Source of the DNA: Labyrinthula sp. Ha
Lineage: Eukaryota; Sar; Bigyra; Labyrinthulida; Labyrinthulaceae
Length of the DNA: 64,000 nt
Assembly: GCA_015227615.1 (NCBI GenBank)
Contig: JAALGZ010000029.1
Span: 310,001-374,000, forward strand
Reading direction: 5' to 3'
Both the position numbers and the translations under genes were made by a program. The notes under the pieces were generated by a model, which saw only the letters and a list, made by a program, of their open reading frames with translations, searched no databases and was not told the DNA's origin. Below, in pieces: positions 22,828 to 34,219 of this stretch. Numbering within the stretch: position 1 is the first letter of the stretch; each line of letters begins with the position of its first letter.

Positions 22828-25800
22828 TTCTCCCGATTGAACTTGTTAAACATATTAGTTAGCGTTGTGTAAACTTTAACATTGGCATGTCCATATTCTG
22901 CTCAACGAATTCTTTTAGCTTACGTAGTCTCGAAGAAAGTTTTGTACTCTATGTTTGAATAAGCTCTAGAAAATGCAACTCAAACATACCTGGTATTCAG
23001 TGCTTCGCAAAAGAAAAATAGCCGAATACGATAGAAGGCCCATAGTTCACACTCCTGACCAATTAAACATCAATAGATCTATTAATACTCTCACCTACTG
23101 CAACTTAACCAAGCTTAACAAATTCGCATAAACTTAGGTTACAATGTCGCATGATCTAAGCTTTTTTTCAAGAATTTCTTAGACCTTGTTATAGTTCTTA
23201 ATGGCATATGTAAGATAGCCCGATTGCCATTAAATGAACAAATCACCGTTTTAAGTACTAGGTTGAACCAAGCAGTGTAAGTTATGAGATTATTTAAAGC
23301 GGCTTAAGCATATGCTTTACTTTCCTTATTGTTTCTGCTGAACAAATGTTAGGGTTAAAAGGTTTTCTTTCTAATGAAAGCTGTGCATGTCCGCACTAGA
23401 ATTCGCCCTGTGTAGATGAGGACATATGTACAGGTTGAAAGTGTACACTTTTCAGTACTCAAATTTTGAGTATCAATTGACTTACCTTGTAAGAATAACG
23501 AGATTCTGTGATGCTGCGAGATTCTTGGTATTTCACAAGTTCCACATGAGAGTAAACGCTTGTCTCTAACCGTTGCTGGTTAACTATGGAAAATTCAATC
23601 CTTACCTTTTCTTAGTCAACTCACCAACTTTATTTGCACCCAAGTTTCATGCGGTTCAGCATGATATAAAGAGTTTAGTGCCCTTACTTGGTCCTTCATT
23701 TATCATAAATACATTACGGGTTAGATCTTAATTCCTGTACACTGTTCTCCAGCCTGGTGTACTTTAGCTATTACATGCATTTCTATGCTGCATCCAGGTC
23801 CAGGGTAGTTAGTAATAACAGGCTAACAGAGTACTACTTAGGCTGTTTTAACTACTCTGCCATAACGTTAGATGTCTAACTGAGGAGAGGTTTCTGTGAA
23901 ACCCAGCGCTAAACTTCCAGGATTCTTCTGAGAGATATGTTAACCTTGTAGTCCCCATTTCTGAATGGTATACCTTTTACAAGGTACATTTCTTAGGTCA
24001 TTGCTTAAAATTTTTTGAGAAAACTCATAACATGTTTTATATCATGGTATAGCGGACAAATTTACCGAAATTCTCAAAGCATTGTCAGTGGAAAGGTCTT
24101 CTTACAGGGTGGCATATTTTTCTTAACTTAGCAAGCTGTAGTAGATAATGCCGCTATGCTTACTAAATTAGGTCTTTTTATTATTAGCTTTAGTCAATAC
24201 AAGTCATGGGACCATTTTATAACAATTGAGGAAATAAATATCTTTTCCAGATTTTGCTAGCTAGAAGACGTTTGCTAAGATGAAGGTGGATTCCATAGCT
24301 AGTCTCTATGTCTCCAAGCTCCGGCTTTTACAGTTGTTTATACTCGTAGTGCCCACCAAAGCTCGTCCAAGATATGCATCATAAAAAAATACTTAACCCA
24401 TGGGTCGTAAATAGGGGTAACATTCGTTATTATCATGATATATAAAATGAGTTTTGAGGATTCTGAACTTACTTTGAGTGATACTAAGGATTTTCTTAGA
24501 CAATTCAAGTTAGTTACTACAGTATCATTAGTAATAATTGATGTTTTGGGTATATGTTCCATGATTTTATGAATTATGAAACTTTAAGTTCTTGATATTA
24601 CTTGACTTTTCACAATTTAATCTGCCATTTCATAACAATACTGCTGCTGTCGTGGAGTCCATAACATTTAAACCCATACTAGTGATACGGTTTATATATC
24701 AACTTGCCCATTGAACCATTGGAATAATGTTTTTCTTGATTTAACAATAATACATTACGATGGTATGGCCAATGTCTCAACCGATTCACCATATCAAAAC
24801 CTTATTCAAGTTATAATATCCAAGAGACAACTCCTTCTCAAAAAAACAAATCTTGGAAATAGTTTTTTCGAAAATATACTAGGTTATTTGGTCCTTTTGC
24901 GTGGTTTCCATACGGCAAAAAAATGTCATAGAAAAGATATAGGTGACTTTCTGCTTGGTTATGTGGCTCAAATATAATGAGCGGTATTACATTACATAAG
25001 GAAACTTAAACATCATTTGAGGAATAATAAAGAACACAAAAAAATTTCAATATTCTTAATAGTAACATTTGAGTTTTGATAGTTTCTCCACAAACGCTAC
25101 CCTAACGAAAATGTCTTTCTTTAACAATAGTACTTTTGGTGCTTCTCATATTAAAACAGGTTCATGCTTTTCTCATCGCATTGTTCGCAGGAAGATTGTT
25201 CATAAACATCCTTAATTGCGTTTGGTGCAGGTTGGGAAAATTTTTCATTGAATTAATAAGGCTTCCCGTATTAAGGATAGTTCATTAGTTTGAAAAATCA
25301 ATAATAATTTGCTAACCCTTCGCTAAAAAATTCCAAAACATCTCCAAACGTTTCTGAAAAATCAATCTCTAGTATTGATTAAACGTAAAATGTTAAATTC
25401 CCATCACGGCTGGAGGGTGAACCTGACTATCGTGAACCTCCGTGCAGTCGCATGTGCCACTCATTGGATAGATGATCTTCCTATCTCATGAAGTCACTTT
25501 AATATACTGACTTGTTTTCGCTTCAAATCGTATACTTTCCTAGAAATACATATTTTTTCCTTTTGGAAGTCCCTCATCAGCGTCATATCGTTTGCTTATT
25601 TTGCAAAATATTAGCCAGTATACCAACAAAAACAGGAAATTAAACAGAAAAGCTAAATCCAATAATCATGCATCCAGCTTGAGAGGTACAGAACTAAAAA
25701 AGCTTCAAAAATTTTTTGAGGTTGATGTATGATGGCTATCCATGACACTTATGCAGTGCAATGTTGTTGTCGGAAGTAAATTTACGTTAGCACTCGCTAC

Positions 25801-27420
25801 TATAGGTGCTACATCCTAGATGAATGTGTTGAGATATTCTATTCCAGATCTTTGTTCTGCGTCAAGTTTATTCTTGAAGAGTTTAAGGGGCTTAATATAA
25901 GATGTTGCGCAAAATTTCGCGCTGAGGGTTGGAGTTCCCAGGGTCCTCAAGAAGTTATATTGGCAGTTTGATGCTTCATGACCTGCTAGCCTCTGTCTAG
26001 CTTATTTGTGATAAAGGACGTATTCGGGTAGCCTGTGTTGAAACTCCTATACAGTAAGTTCTTAATCCTGTACACCCGGCTCAGAGATAAAACAAGTAAG
26101 TGCTAAGAAATGCAGGTGTCGAGAAAGGAATGCTAAGTCTGAAATGGAAGGCTGGGATGTAGCTCAGTTGAGGTGGAGGTGGGTGGGTTGCTGGTACTTG
26201 TGTTTCTGCATCCTTTTTCTATTCTTCTAGTCTACTGGTTTTGTACAGCTAAATTGAGTTCAGGATTTTTTTTCTAAGATGTGAGCTGTTCAAAATCTAT
26301 ATCTTAGTCTTCATCTTTTTACCATGTTCCAGGCATAAACACCAAACATAAAATAGTTTTTCTAGACCCATTTTTTATTATCCTTGGCGCCTACTTTATT
26401 GGTTACTACTTCTACATACCACTTGAAACTTGGGTCTAAGTAGATGGCTAGAAAGTTACTTTTCTTATTTTCTTCACTGTTGCTACCTCAAAGTTCAGGA
26501 ACCAAACAGCTCAAAGTAGATGATACTAACATTTGTAGCCTTCTTGTGGCTGAAATTGTTACTTTGTGCCAGTTTAGTAGTTTAAATGAGTAAATAGACT
26601 TGTGTTGGTGAGAAGTATTTAATTTGTATGTAACCAGTGATGGTTTGGTTGGTACGTGAAGCATAGCTTATTAAGGAAAACAAATATACGAAACACAACA
26701 GCTTGAAACCTCAGGGGCTAGAGATTTTGTGAGGTAAGGAGGTCAACGTTCACTATGGCTACTGGTATTGTACATAAACCTTGACCCGCTGTGACCTGCA
26801 ACAACTTTTTCGATTCAGTTTATAATATTCTTACAGTTTTCTCATGTTGCTAGTGGGAATTGACAACTCCTACTTGGTTTTGCGTTCTGTGTTACATTTT
26901 CAAATTTTCAATGATTCTTTCTTAGCTTGATTCTTCAGTAGACGGCTCTGTAAGAACATCACAATCTAGTGAAGTTTGTTATTTGCAGATAATACCCTAA
27001 TCTTATTTTTGTTCAAGTAAAGCTACTAACCAAACAACACTAACACTTCCTGAGTTTTCTTTAGCAAGAGGTCTAGCCTCAGTACATTAAGTTTATCCAT
27101 TCTTATGGCAACTAAAAATATTTTCCATTCACATTTGGTCATATACTTTATATCCACTGTAACTATTTTCTTAGAATTTTATTCCTAAAGTAAGCATAAT
27201 GAACTATTTTACTCTAACAAGGAGATCATTATAGACGTCTCTTTTAAAACTATTGTTTGTACAAGACTTAACTGCAGTTGCGTTTTACCCAAAAATCTCA
27301 GCAGTTTGCAATAAAATCCGTCCTTTCCCGCCATGATTACGGTGTCTAATTTGGCCAGAGTTTTTTCTATCCGTTTGGAAATAGAACAATACCCTTGAAA
27401 AAGTAATCCAAGAAATCAAC
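22828..27420. other. Gene-free stretch with a tRNA-like relic
   Basis: I see no coding region in 4.6 kb. The only structured item is the tRNA-like segment at 26154-26213, listed separately. Confidence 0.5.
26154..26213 (+). ncRNA. tRNA-like relic or SINE head
   Basis: GGGATGTAGCTCAGTTGAGG looks like the 5' end and A box of a tRNA (Ala-type). The segment ends in GCATCC, which can pair with the start as an acceptor stem, followed at once by T5 like a Pol III stop. It is only about 60 nt and has no clear B box (GTTCGAxxCC), so it is not a working tRNA gene by sequence. It may be a decayed tRNA, a SINE fragment or chance. Confidence 0.25.
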
Positions 27421-28083
27421 ATGCTACGAACTAAGACAGCCAAAGATTCTTTCGATGAGTTGGAAGATTTATCTGATTATAGTGATGATCTTAGTGAGTT
27501 TGAAGACTATACTCGTGGTGGTGACGAAGAAGCTGTGTCATACGGTGACTTGGAAGAGGGCACGCCATTGCCCCATTCTTCAAGAAGCCAGAGCAATACC
27601 ACTGAGAAGAAAGGATTGAAGAAGAAACAAGATTCAGGTAGCCCCGGTTGGCATCAGAAGAGTGGGTTAGCTTTTAAAGCAGGTTTGTGGGGTGTTGACG
27701 ATCTCTCCGAGGACGGAGAAGAAACATATCTAGACAAGAGAATCGTCCCAAGTATGGCACCTTCAAAACAAGCTTCTGGATGTTTCCCAATATTTTCATT
27801 TTCAAGAGCTCTTAGAAGTGTTAAATCTCAGTTTTCAGTTAAAAAAAAGGAAAAGGAAGACGTCTACAGTGATTCTGAATCTACAAGTGATTTTCTTGAA
27901 GAGTTAGCAGAAATAGAGGAGGATTTAGAAAGTACTGTTCACGAGGACGATGAAAAAGATGGACTTGAGGAAGAAGATGAGATATTTCCACAGTTTAAAT
28001 TGAAGAATCTTGGAAAAAACAGGCTGAGGCCGCACCCTTCATCTGGAAAAACTTCCGGATTAGTTTCACTTGGGTCGCGATAA
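27421..28083 (+). CDS. Acidic, probably disordered protein of unknown function (220 aa)
   Basis: An ATG-started, intronless frame codes 220 residues with strong compositional structure, which argues for a real gene. It begins with an acidic block (residues 10-40, FDELEDLSDYSDDLSEFEDY), then a basic spacer (KKGLKKKQD). A more hydrophobic core follows (GLAFKAGLWGVDDLSEDGEE, then CFPIFSFSRALRSVKSQF), then a second acidic run with predicted helix (SDFLEELAEIEEDLES, HEDDEKDG), and a basic Ser/Gly-rich tail. Many Ser residues sit beside acidic ones and fit casein kinase 2 sites. There is no signal peptide, membrane segment or known fold. It could be a chromatin or RNA-processing factor, but that is only a guess from composition. 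Confidence 0.72.
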   Translation: MLRTKTAKDSFDELEDLSDYSDDLSEFEDYTRGGDEEAVSYGDLEEGTPLPHSSRSQSNTTEKKGLKKKQDSGSPGWHQKSGLAFKAGLWGVDDLSEDGEETYLDKRIVPSMAPSKQASGCFPIFSFSRALRSVKSQFSVKKKEKEDVYSDSESTSDFLEELAEIEEDLESTVHEDDEKDGLEEEDEIFPQFKLKNLGKNRLRPHPSSGKTSGLVSLGSR

Positions 28084-29354
28084 ATGTCTTACTGTTTGTC
28101 TAAACTTTTCAGAAAACACAAAAGGTATAGATATAGATTTTTGTGCATGTTATAAATTTATTGTTGATCATTCTATTTGACTTTAGAGAGTAGTGTCTAG
28201 AAGAAGAAATTAAGGATTAAAAGGGTTTTGGATTTATAGTTGCGGTAATTCACTCAGCGAGTGAGCTACTGAAAGTTTATATACAACTCGTCAGAAAAAG
28301 AGATTCAACCCTGAGAGTGCTAATTTTCCTAACCTGGACTGGTAGAATAGTAAGAATTAACAGAAACAAAAAAGAATAAGTAAACAAAAAAGCACTTTAC
28401 TTCTTAGTACTAGAATAACTGTATAAAAAGTATGCGTAAACACTATACGGTAAGATTAAGAAAGACAACTGGAAGTATTCTTTCTTCGAGCATTGAGAAA
28501 GCATTACCTTTTTGTTAAGCTTATTACCATGGATTGGGCTGGAAAAGTAAGCAAGAACCTATAACAATAATAAGATTTCCAACTAGTGGCGAAAATAATA
28601 CGCTAAGCCCAAAGAATTCTAGGCATAAGCAAATTAAAAAGTTCAATGTATATGAACACCTTATAGTACCCCATTTTAGTACAGACCAATGAATCAAGAA
28701 CATAGAAAACGTTCAAGATGATATCATATTTAGAGATTAGTTTCCTGAGCTTTCAACTGTGTTTAACAGCAACTTGATTATCCTACTTTCCCACAAAGTG
28801 GGTTGAACTCTTTTCATTCACTGTTTAGAACTCTATTCCTATAGAGTCATGTAATTTATTTATCTTCACTTTATTATTGGAAGTTTGGTAATACCCATTG
28901 ATATTGCAGGAAGAGTCACAATGCATAAAAAAGTTATAATTATTTTATTTTATTTGTATTTTCCCAGGAATATAATACCAAACCTGTTCCTTTTAATAAC
29001 TACCTAATAGAGGAATACGTTTCCCCATTTATATTTGTCTCTAGATATACCAGTAAGGTTGAAGAATTCTTACAAGAATAAGATTTCATGGTTCACTACC
29101 TGAACCATATTACTCTAACTTATTTTTCTTGCTTCTTTATCTCACTTCTACACTTTTTTAAATCATTATTGTTCTTTTGTTGTATTTTGAATATGTTTAT
29201 TTGATGCTACCTTAAATAAATAAATATAATGAGACAGACTACTAGATATTATAAAAAGCGTCTACGGCACCAAAACTAATACCTAGTGCATATATCTTAT
29301 ACCTACTACTATACAAAAATAAATACACTATCATAATAATAACGAAAACCTCAT
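28084..29354. other. Intergenic stretch
   Basis: A+T-rich DNA between the acidic-protein gene and the first 876-aa secreted protein gene (opposite orientation). I see no gene or repeat. It should hold the 3' UTRs of both. Confidence 0.5.
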
Positions 29355-31985
29355 TTATAGTGAAGATTCAATCACAAGTTCAACAAGGAACCCAACCACA
29401 TCCGTAAGCACATCAAAGAGATCAGTACTAGTTTCACTTGAGCACTTCTTAGCTCCTTCTTCAACTGTTGAAGCAAAGTTCTCTGCTCTAAAACTCTTTA
29501 CAGTTTCAGTTGCCAATGTTTTCAGCTCTCCATTGACAGATGCTTCTAAACCAGCCCAAGCCGCAGAGTCGGTGATAGTCTCAACAACAGTTCCAATGTA
29601 ACCAGTTGCGCATGATGAGCAGCCTCCGCTGATTTCGAGTCCTCCAAGAGCAACACTTAGTGCAGTAAGACCTCCAGTTCCAGCAGCGTTAGCATTCAAC
29701 TTTCCAGTCCAGCAATCTAAGTTCAAAATATCTCCAAGTTCAGTAGACTTGATATCATATTCAGAGTAAGTAAGAAGCAGATCAGCCAAAGCGTCTAGAG
29801 TTGATAGACTAAAACCTAACTCTAACTCATTGACTTCAGGATAACTTCCAGCAACCACACCACCATCTGCATTAACAGGTTGAGCTGCAGAAATAGTCAA
29901 TGCAGCTGATGCTCCAAGAGAAGTAACTCCTACTTCGTTTCTAACATCTTGAATATCATCAGAAGCACTAGCAGCAGTTGAAAGAACAGCCAAAGTATCC
30001 ACTCCAAGAGCACCAACTCCAACAGCAGCTGTGTTCAAAGTAACAGTAAGTTCCTGAGTATAGCTAGTATCTTCTGGATAAGCAACAGTCACCACAAAAG
30101 AAACTGGTTCTGCTAATCCAGTCAAATCTATTTGCAAGTCACCGTTCTCATCAGTTTCAATTACAGTCAATACATCGTTCAAAACTTCTGGGGTAAGAGC
30201 ACCAGAAATATCAGCAGCAATTCCTGTACTAAAATTAAACGCAAACTCTGGATAAGCATCTTCAGCTTCATCAGCAGCCGGACATTCTCTATCTTCAGCT
30301 GGAATCAAGTCTGAGAGTAGCTCTCCATTATTCACAACAAATCCTTCAGCAAGTGCTTGAAGACCCTTTGGAATCCAAGCAGTAGCAACGGGTACAATAG
30401 CATTTACAATCTCATCTACAATAACAAGAACAGCTTCAGTATCTTCTTCGTCAATTCCAGCAAGATCAAGGTTGATTGTTTGATCAGTGCTACCAAGACC
30501 AAGTCCAGAAACAAGTGGATCTTGAACAAGAATGCTGAATAAGCAACCGATAACTCCCTCAACTAAAGGACCCAACTGAACTTCTTCAGCTGCATTTTCA
30601 TTAATTGCGAACAAAGCAGCTACTTTTGCATTAATCCCTTTATCTCCAGTCCAGTCTAAAGCTAACTCAACTACATCATTTATATCAAAGGAAAATGGCT
30701 TTGTCAGGATACTTTCCTTTCCTTCTGGTAGAAGACTCGGATCATTCTCAAGAGTAATTGCAAGTTTAGCACCCCCATCAAGATTAAGTTCACCAAGAGT
30801 AAATCTAGGTAAAGCAAGCGTCTGAGCAGCTAGAGCTACAAGATTACTCACAATAGGAACACCTTTTCTATTTGCCAAATCTATGGTCAACTCGTTAATC
30901 TCTGCACTGATGTTTAAACTCAAAGTATCCAAAAAAGAAACATCAAAATCAATGTCAATAACACCTTCCTTGAGTAAGGTTAATACCGAGAAACCGTCAA
31001 TGTGTCCATCAGCATTCAGCTTTGTACCCAATAAGTTCGCTACAACATTCAACAACGAATCATAATCTGTGACACCTTCCGGAGCAGCAAAAAAAATATC
31101 AAGCAGATCATAGAAAAAAGGTCTTTCCATCTCATCACTCTCTGGGAAGAGAATAGTATTGATCAACTTGCTTGTATCGGTAAAATCATAGACATTGGCT
31201 CCTCGAGTATTAAACGCAGCCTGTGCATCTAAAGCAGGGATTGATCCATCTTTTCTTGGTTCAAGAGGATCCACAACACTAACCAGTTTTCCAAGATCAG
31301 TTACCAGATCACCAACAGTGGTAGCTAGGCCTTTTGTCAAGTTACAGAGCAATGGGTCAATTTCGGCTGTGATTGGTGTCGAATCCTTATTCAACGACTT
31401 TACAATACTATCAGTCAATTCTACAGGGAAGAAAAGAAAATTAATCTTTCCAAGTTTTTCTCCTTTGAAACTAAGTGTACCAGCGTCAGCAGTACAGGAT
31501 CCACTAGATGTAACTTCCGGTCCTTTATTTCTAAAATCAGTGCTTTTCCCAATAACATTCTGTGTTAAACCTAGAGTGGAAGTTTTGATAGTCAAAGTTC
31601 CAAAGGTTCCATCATTTCTGTTCCAACTGCTAATGTCTTTTCCATTTCGTGTGCGTACCTCTACAAGCATTGGAAGTTCGCACTGTGCTTGAATGCCAGA
31701 CACACCAACTCCGATTTCATATTCAGTATTTTTTTCGATAAAATTTCCAGATACAGATATGTCTCCTTCATCAGTTACAGCAAGCTTGGAGCAACTTCCA
31801 GTGTCTCCAATGAATACTTCAACTGTTCCTGGCTCACCGGCAATGTCGTCAACTTTTGTAGTAATGGGATCGACATTCAGTTCAAACTCTAAGTTTATTC
31901 CAGAGAGAACTTCATTAATCTTGGCAAAGTCTTTGGCAGATGTACAAGCCGCTAAGGTGGCCGCAGTTATGAAGAAGTTTTTCAT
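29355..31985 (-). CDS. Secreted 876-aa protein of unknown family, paralogue 1
   Basis: An intronless gene starts at ATG 31983-31985. Residues 1-17 (MKNFFITAATLAACTSA) are a signal peptide. Mature sequence begins KDFAKINEVL and includes EPGTVEVFIGDTGSCS. There are N-glycosylation sequons (for example LNISA, CNLTK, FNFST), scattered Cys pairs such as GGCSSCATG, and long amphipathic helices in the middle. I do not recognise the family. The alternation of lipid-like hydrophobic helices with strands could fit a BPI-like lipid-binding fold, but this is speculation. No membrane segment or clear GPI signal ends it. It shares about 65% identity with the paralogue at 39496-42126 outside residues about 485-820, where the two are almost identical in DNA. 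It carries about 30 lysines, against only a few in its paralogue. The leader is A-rich, and a 13-nt motif shared with the paralogue lies 81 bp upstream. Confidence 0.88.
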   Translation of the reverse strand: MKNFFITAATLAACTSAKDFAKINEVLSGINLEFELNVDPITTKVDDIAGEPGTVEVFIGDTGSCSKLAVTDEGDISVSGNFIEKNTEYEIGVGVSGIQAQCELPMLVEVRTRNGKDISSWNRNDGTFGTLTIKTSTLGLTQNVIGKSTDFRNKGPEVTSSGSCTADAGTLSFKGEKLGKINFLFFPVELTDSIVKSLNKDSTPITAEIDPLLCNLTKGLATTVGDLVTDLGKLVSVVDPLEPRKDGSIPALDAQAAFNTRGANVYDFTDTSKLINTILFPESDEMERPFFYDLLDIFFAAPEGVTDYDSLLNVVANLLGTKLNADGHIDGFSVLTLLKEGVIDIDFDVSFLDTLSLNISAEINELTIDLANRKGVPIVSNLVALAAQTLALPRFTLGELNLDGGAKLAITLENDPSLLPEGKESILTKPFSFDINDVVELALDWTGDKGINAKVAALFAINENAAEEVQLGPLVEGVIGCLFSILVQDPLVSGLGLGSTDQTINLDLAGIDEEDTEAVLVIVDEIVNAIVPVATAWIPKGLQALAEGFVVNNGELLSDLIPAEDRECPAADEAEDAYPEFAFNFSTGIAADISGALTPEVLNDVLTVIETDENGDLQIDLTGLAEPVSFVVTVAYPEDTSYTQELTVTLNTAAVGVGALGVDTLAVLSTAASASDDIQDVRNEVGVTSLGASAALTISAAQPVNADGGVVAGSYPEVNELELGFSLSTLDALADLLLTYSEYDIKSTELGDILNLDCWTGKLNANAAGTGGLTALSVALGGLEISGGCSSCATGYIGTVVETITDSAAWAGLEASVNGELKTLATETVKSFRAENFASTVEEGAKKCSSETSTDLFDVLTDVVGFLVELVIESSL
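29527..30532 (-). repeat. Near-identical coding block shared with 39668-40673 (gene conversion tract)
   Basis: This 1,006-bp block matches 39668-40673 with four mismatches and no gap. On both sides identity drops at once to that of diverged paralogues. Three of the four mismatches change an amino acid. Confidence 0.93.
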
Positions 31986-32065
31986 ATCTTTGAAGTCTGT
32001 GGTTCTAATGTTCTAGTTTCTTTTTGTTTTACCAACTCTAATTTGATACATCATAGATTATTATA

Positions 32066-32078
32066 TCGCAATCAAAAG
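32066..32078 (-). promoter_or_regulatory. 13-nt motif shared by both paralogue promoters
   Basis: TCGCAATCAAAAG (plus strand) lies 81 bp before the start codon of paralogue 1. The same 13-mer is 89 bp before paralogue 2 (42215-42227). The surrounding DNA is not obviously alike, so the motif may be a kept promoter or leader element. Ancestral residue is the alternative. Confidence 0.4.
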
Positions 32079-32791
32079 AACCATCGAGGAGATCAGTTAA
32101 CTCCTTGGTTATGTCTACTCGCAGAGCAATCAAGATACACGCAACAACTATTTTGCTCTAATTAGATTCAATGAACTCTTTGGTAATGTCCTATTGAACT
32201 CAAATTATCTATCTAATCTAATGATTTATTTTCGTACAATAAGCTAGATGATTGAGGTAATTAAAGTACAATCATATTTTATATATAGTAGTATGCTGAA
32301 TATAAAGTTTAAAAGACATTTTCTTACTGTTTAAAAAAATATTTATAGTATCTACTTTTACCTCTTTGTACAAGTTCAACATCAATTGTTCACGAAATAT
32401 GTGTCCGAGTATCTTGTTATGAAGAGATAGAACCTGTTTACTTGCCACTTACTAGATTACCATTTGCTGGAATTTATGCGAGAAAATAACTAATAAATTA
32501 ATTTTCATCTTAGTTTTAAACAAGGTTTTAAAGATAAATCCAATTTGTATTATAGAATATAGACTGAGTTCATCGATATAATTTAGTTATTAGTGTATGT
32601 ACCAATATCTGACATGTATTTTATCTTCCTTAATATATATATATATATATAAATAGTGCAAGAGCGGCTTATTTTCATAAATTCTAAGTATCTTTTTCAA
32701 AAGCCAAATTCAACTGGTTTGTGTTCATATTATACATACCCTTCAAATCTGGTTAGTTAAGTCCTGCTGTTGCATAATAATGTATCAGAGT
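32079..32791. other. Intergenic stretch before the MITE cluster
   Basis: A+T-rich DNA with a (TA)n run at about 32633-32651. No gene seen. Confidence 0.5.
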
Positions 32792-33257
32792 TAGGCCTCG
32801 GATTTGATTTATTGATAATTTATCATTAAGGAATTTCCCCAGGTATTTTTCTTCTTAATTGATTCTGCTAATTCCCAACTCACTTTGATTGATTATCAAT
32901 AATAAATTGACCCACAACGCTTCTGATCAAATAACGGAAAAGTGCCTTTTCATTATTTACAAAGTACGCATAGCTTCAAAATTTTCACCGCAGGGCCAAA
33001 CCTCACCCTATTACTGCATTGTTCCTATGTCATGTGAACATATATCAAAGGTTTCTATATAGCGCAGAAATTAAGCAAGAAAATTCGACAATTTAGAGCA
33101 GAGTCGCAGAACCCAACTTTATTTTGAAAATCAATTGAAAATCATAATAAAATCAGAATCATTTGATAAAAATCAAGGTCCTAATTGTTTTGTTGATAAT
33201 CAGAATCAAACTAATTGTCAAATAATTATTGGAATTTTTGATCAAATCCCACCCCTA
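32792..33257. mobile_element. hAT-like MITE, copy 1
   Basis: The stretch begins TAGGCCTCGGATTTGATT and ends in ATCAAATCCCACCCCTA, the reverse complement of TAGGGGTGGGATTTGAT. The interior is rich in GATTATCAA/TTGATAATC words, as in the two other copies in this window. The flanks share only ATCA at the expected 8-bp duplication. There is no transposase frame. TIRs starting TAGGGG are typical of hAT elements. Confidence 0.65.
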
Positions 33258-33530
33258 ATCATATGTGATGGCTTTGCAACAATGTGTCTTCTTTGTTAAG
33301 CGTTGCAACATTTTATATTAAATGCCATAAATTCACTGGAATATGAGTTCTGAGACCAGTTATCTCTTAAAACTCGGAATTAGAGTGCACTTGAATAGTT
33401 GGTTTAATTCAGTTCCTGTAGATTGGATGTACATTCATATCATTCATTTTCCCTGATATTAGTATCACTTAAAGGCAATTTTTTCCTGTTATTGGGTGTT
33501 AAAATTGTGGCGTCTCTACTGGTTAGTTAT

Positions 33531-34219
33531 TAGGGGTCTGATTTGATAAAAATTATCAATTATTATTTGATAATAATGTCGATTCTGATTATCAATTGTT
33601 AATTGGTTTACAGGATCTTCAAACAGATGACTCAACAACATATATTTTGTTTATGCACCTCACCAAAATTCATATAACAATACTCAATAGCCCTGGAATA
33701 ATCTGTAATAGAATGTAGCAGGCTCATAGATTTGGTTTCTTAACGAAGCAATATACCGTGGTATAATGGTAAAACCCCTGTTATGCTACTGCCCGGTAAA
33801 GATTTTCCGAAAAAGTTTGTTACAGTTGAAAACGGTTCTACTATTAAGAAGCTTTCATCATATGACCCGTGTTTAGGTAAGGTGTATAGCATGGCAACTA
33901 AGGTTTCTTATCGTGATAAATGTTAACTAACTGTAGAAAAATGTCCAATTCTTACTTAAAGGTAATAAGGTTAAGGAAAATTATCGGAAAATGAACGTTA
34001 ACTATCGTCAGTAACGATATGATAAGAAACCCTAGTGGCAACATGAAATATAGATTTCTTTACTGCTTGACCCAAGGTCATCTGGGCTAATTTTTTATTG
34101 AAAATCAATTGAAAATAAAGAATCAATAAAAATGATCAGGGAATTCGCAGAATCAATAAGAAAAATTTGATGATTTTCTCTTTATTGATAAATTATAATT
34201 TAATCAAACCCCAGGCCTT
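33531..34219. mobile_element. hAT-like MITE, copy 2, with a second MITE nested inside
   Basis: It starts TAGGGGTCTGATTTGATAA and ends AATCAAACCCCAGGCCTT. The flanking octamers TTAGTTAT (33523-33530) and GTAGTTAC (34220-34227) match at 6 of 8 positions, supporting an 8-bp hAT-type duplication. It is longer than its relatives because another element (33899-34034) lies inside, and perhaps a third short one near 33740-33855. Confidence 0.68.
33899..34034. mobile_element. Nested 136-bp MITE with TARGGTTTCTTATC ends
   Basis: The left end TAAGGTTTCTTATC pairs with the right end GATAAGAAACCCTA at 13 of 14 positions. The flanking octamers ATGGCAAC (33891-33898) and GTGGCAAC (34035-34042) differ at one base, a near-perfect 8-bp target duplication. 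A TGTTAAC word near the left end is mirrored by CGTTAAC near the right end. It has no coding capacity. Confidence 0.75.

Noticed and set aside
23348-23358. TTAGGGTTA as a possible telomere-type repeat
   Set aside because: Single unit, with no tandem array.
30132-31892. Open frames on the plus strand inside paralogue 1, and the same ones at 40273-42118 in paralogue 2
   Set aside because: They are antisense shadows of a strong coding frame. Their duplication in both paralogues only reflects the shared tract.
33748-33800. Segment CCGTGGTATAATGGTAAAACC as a possible tRNA gene
   Set aside because: It has an A-box-like look only. There is no acceptor pairing or B box, and it sits inside a MITE cluster.
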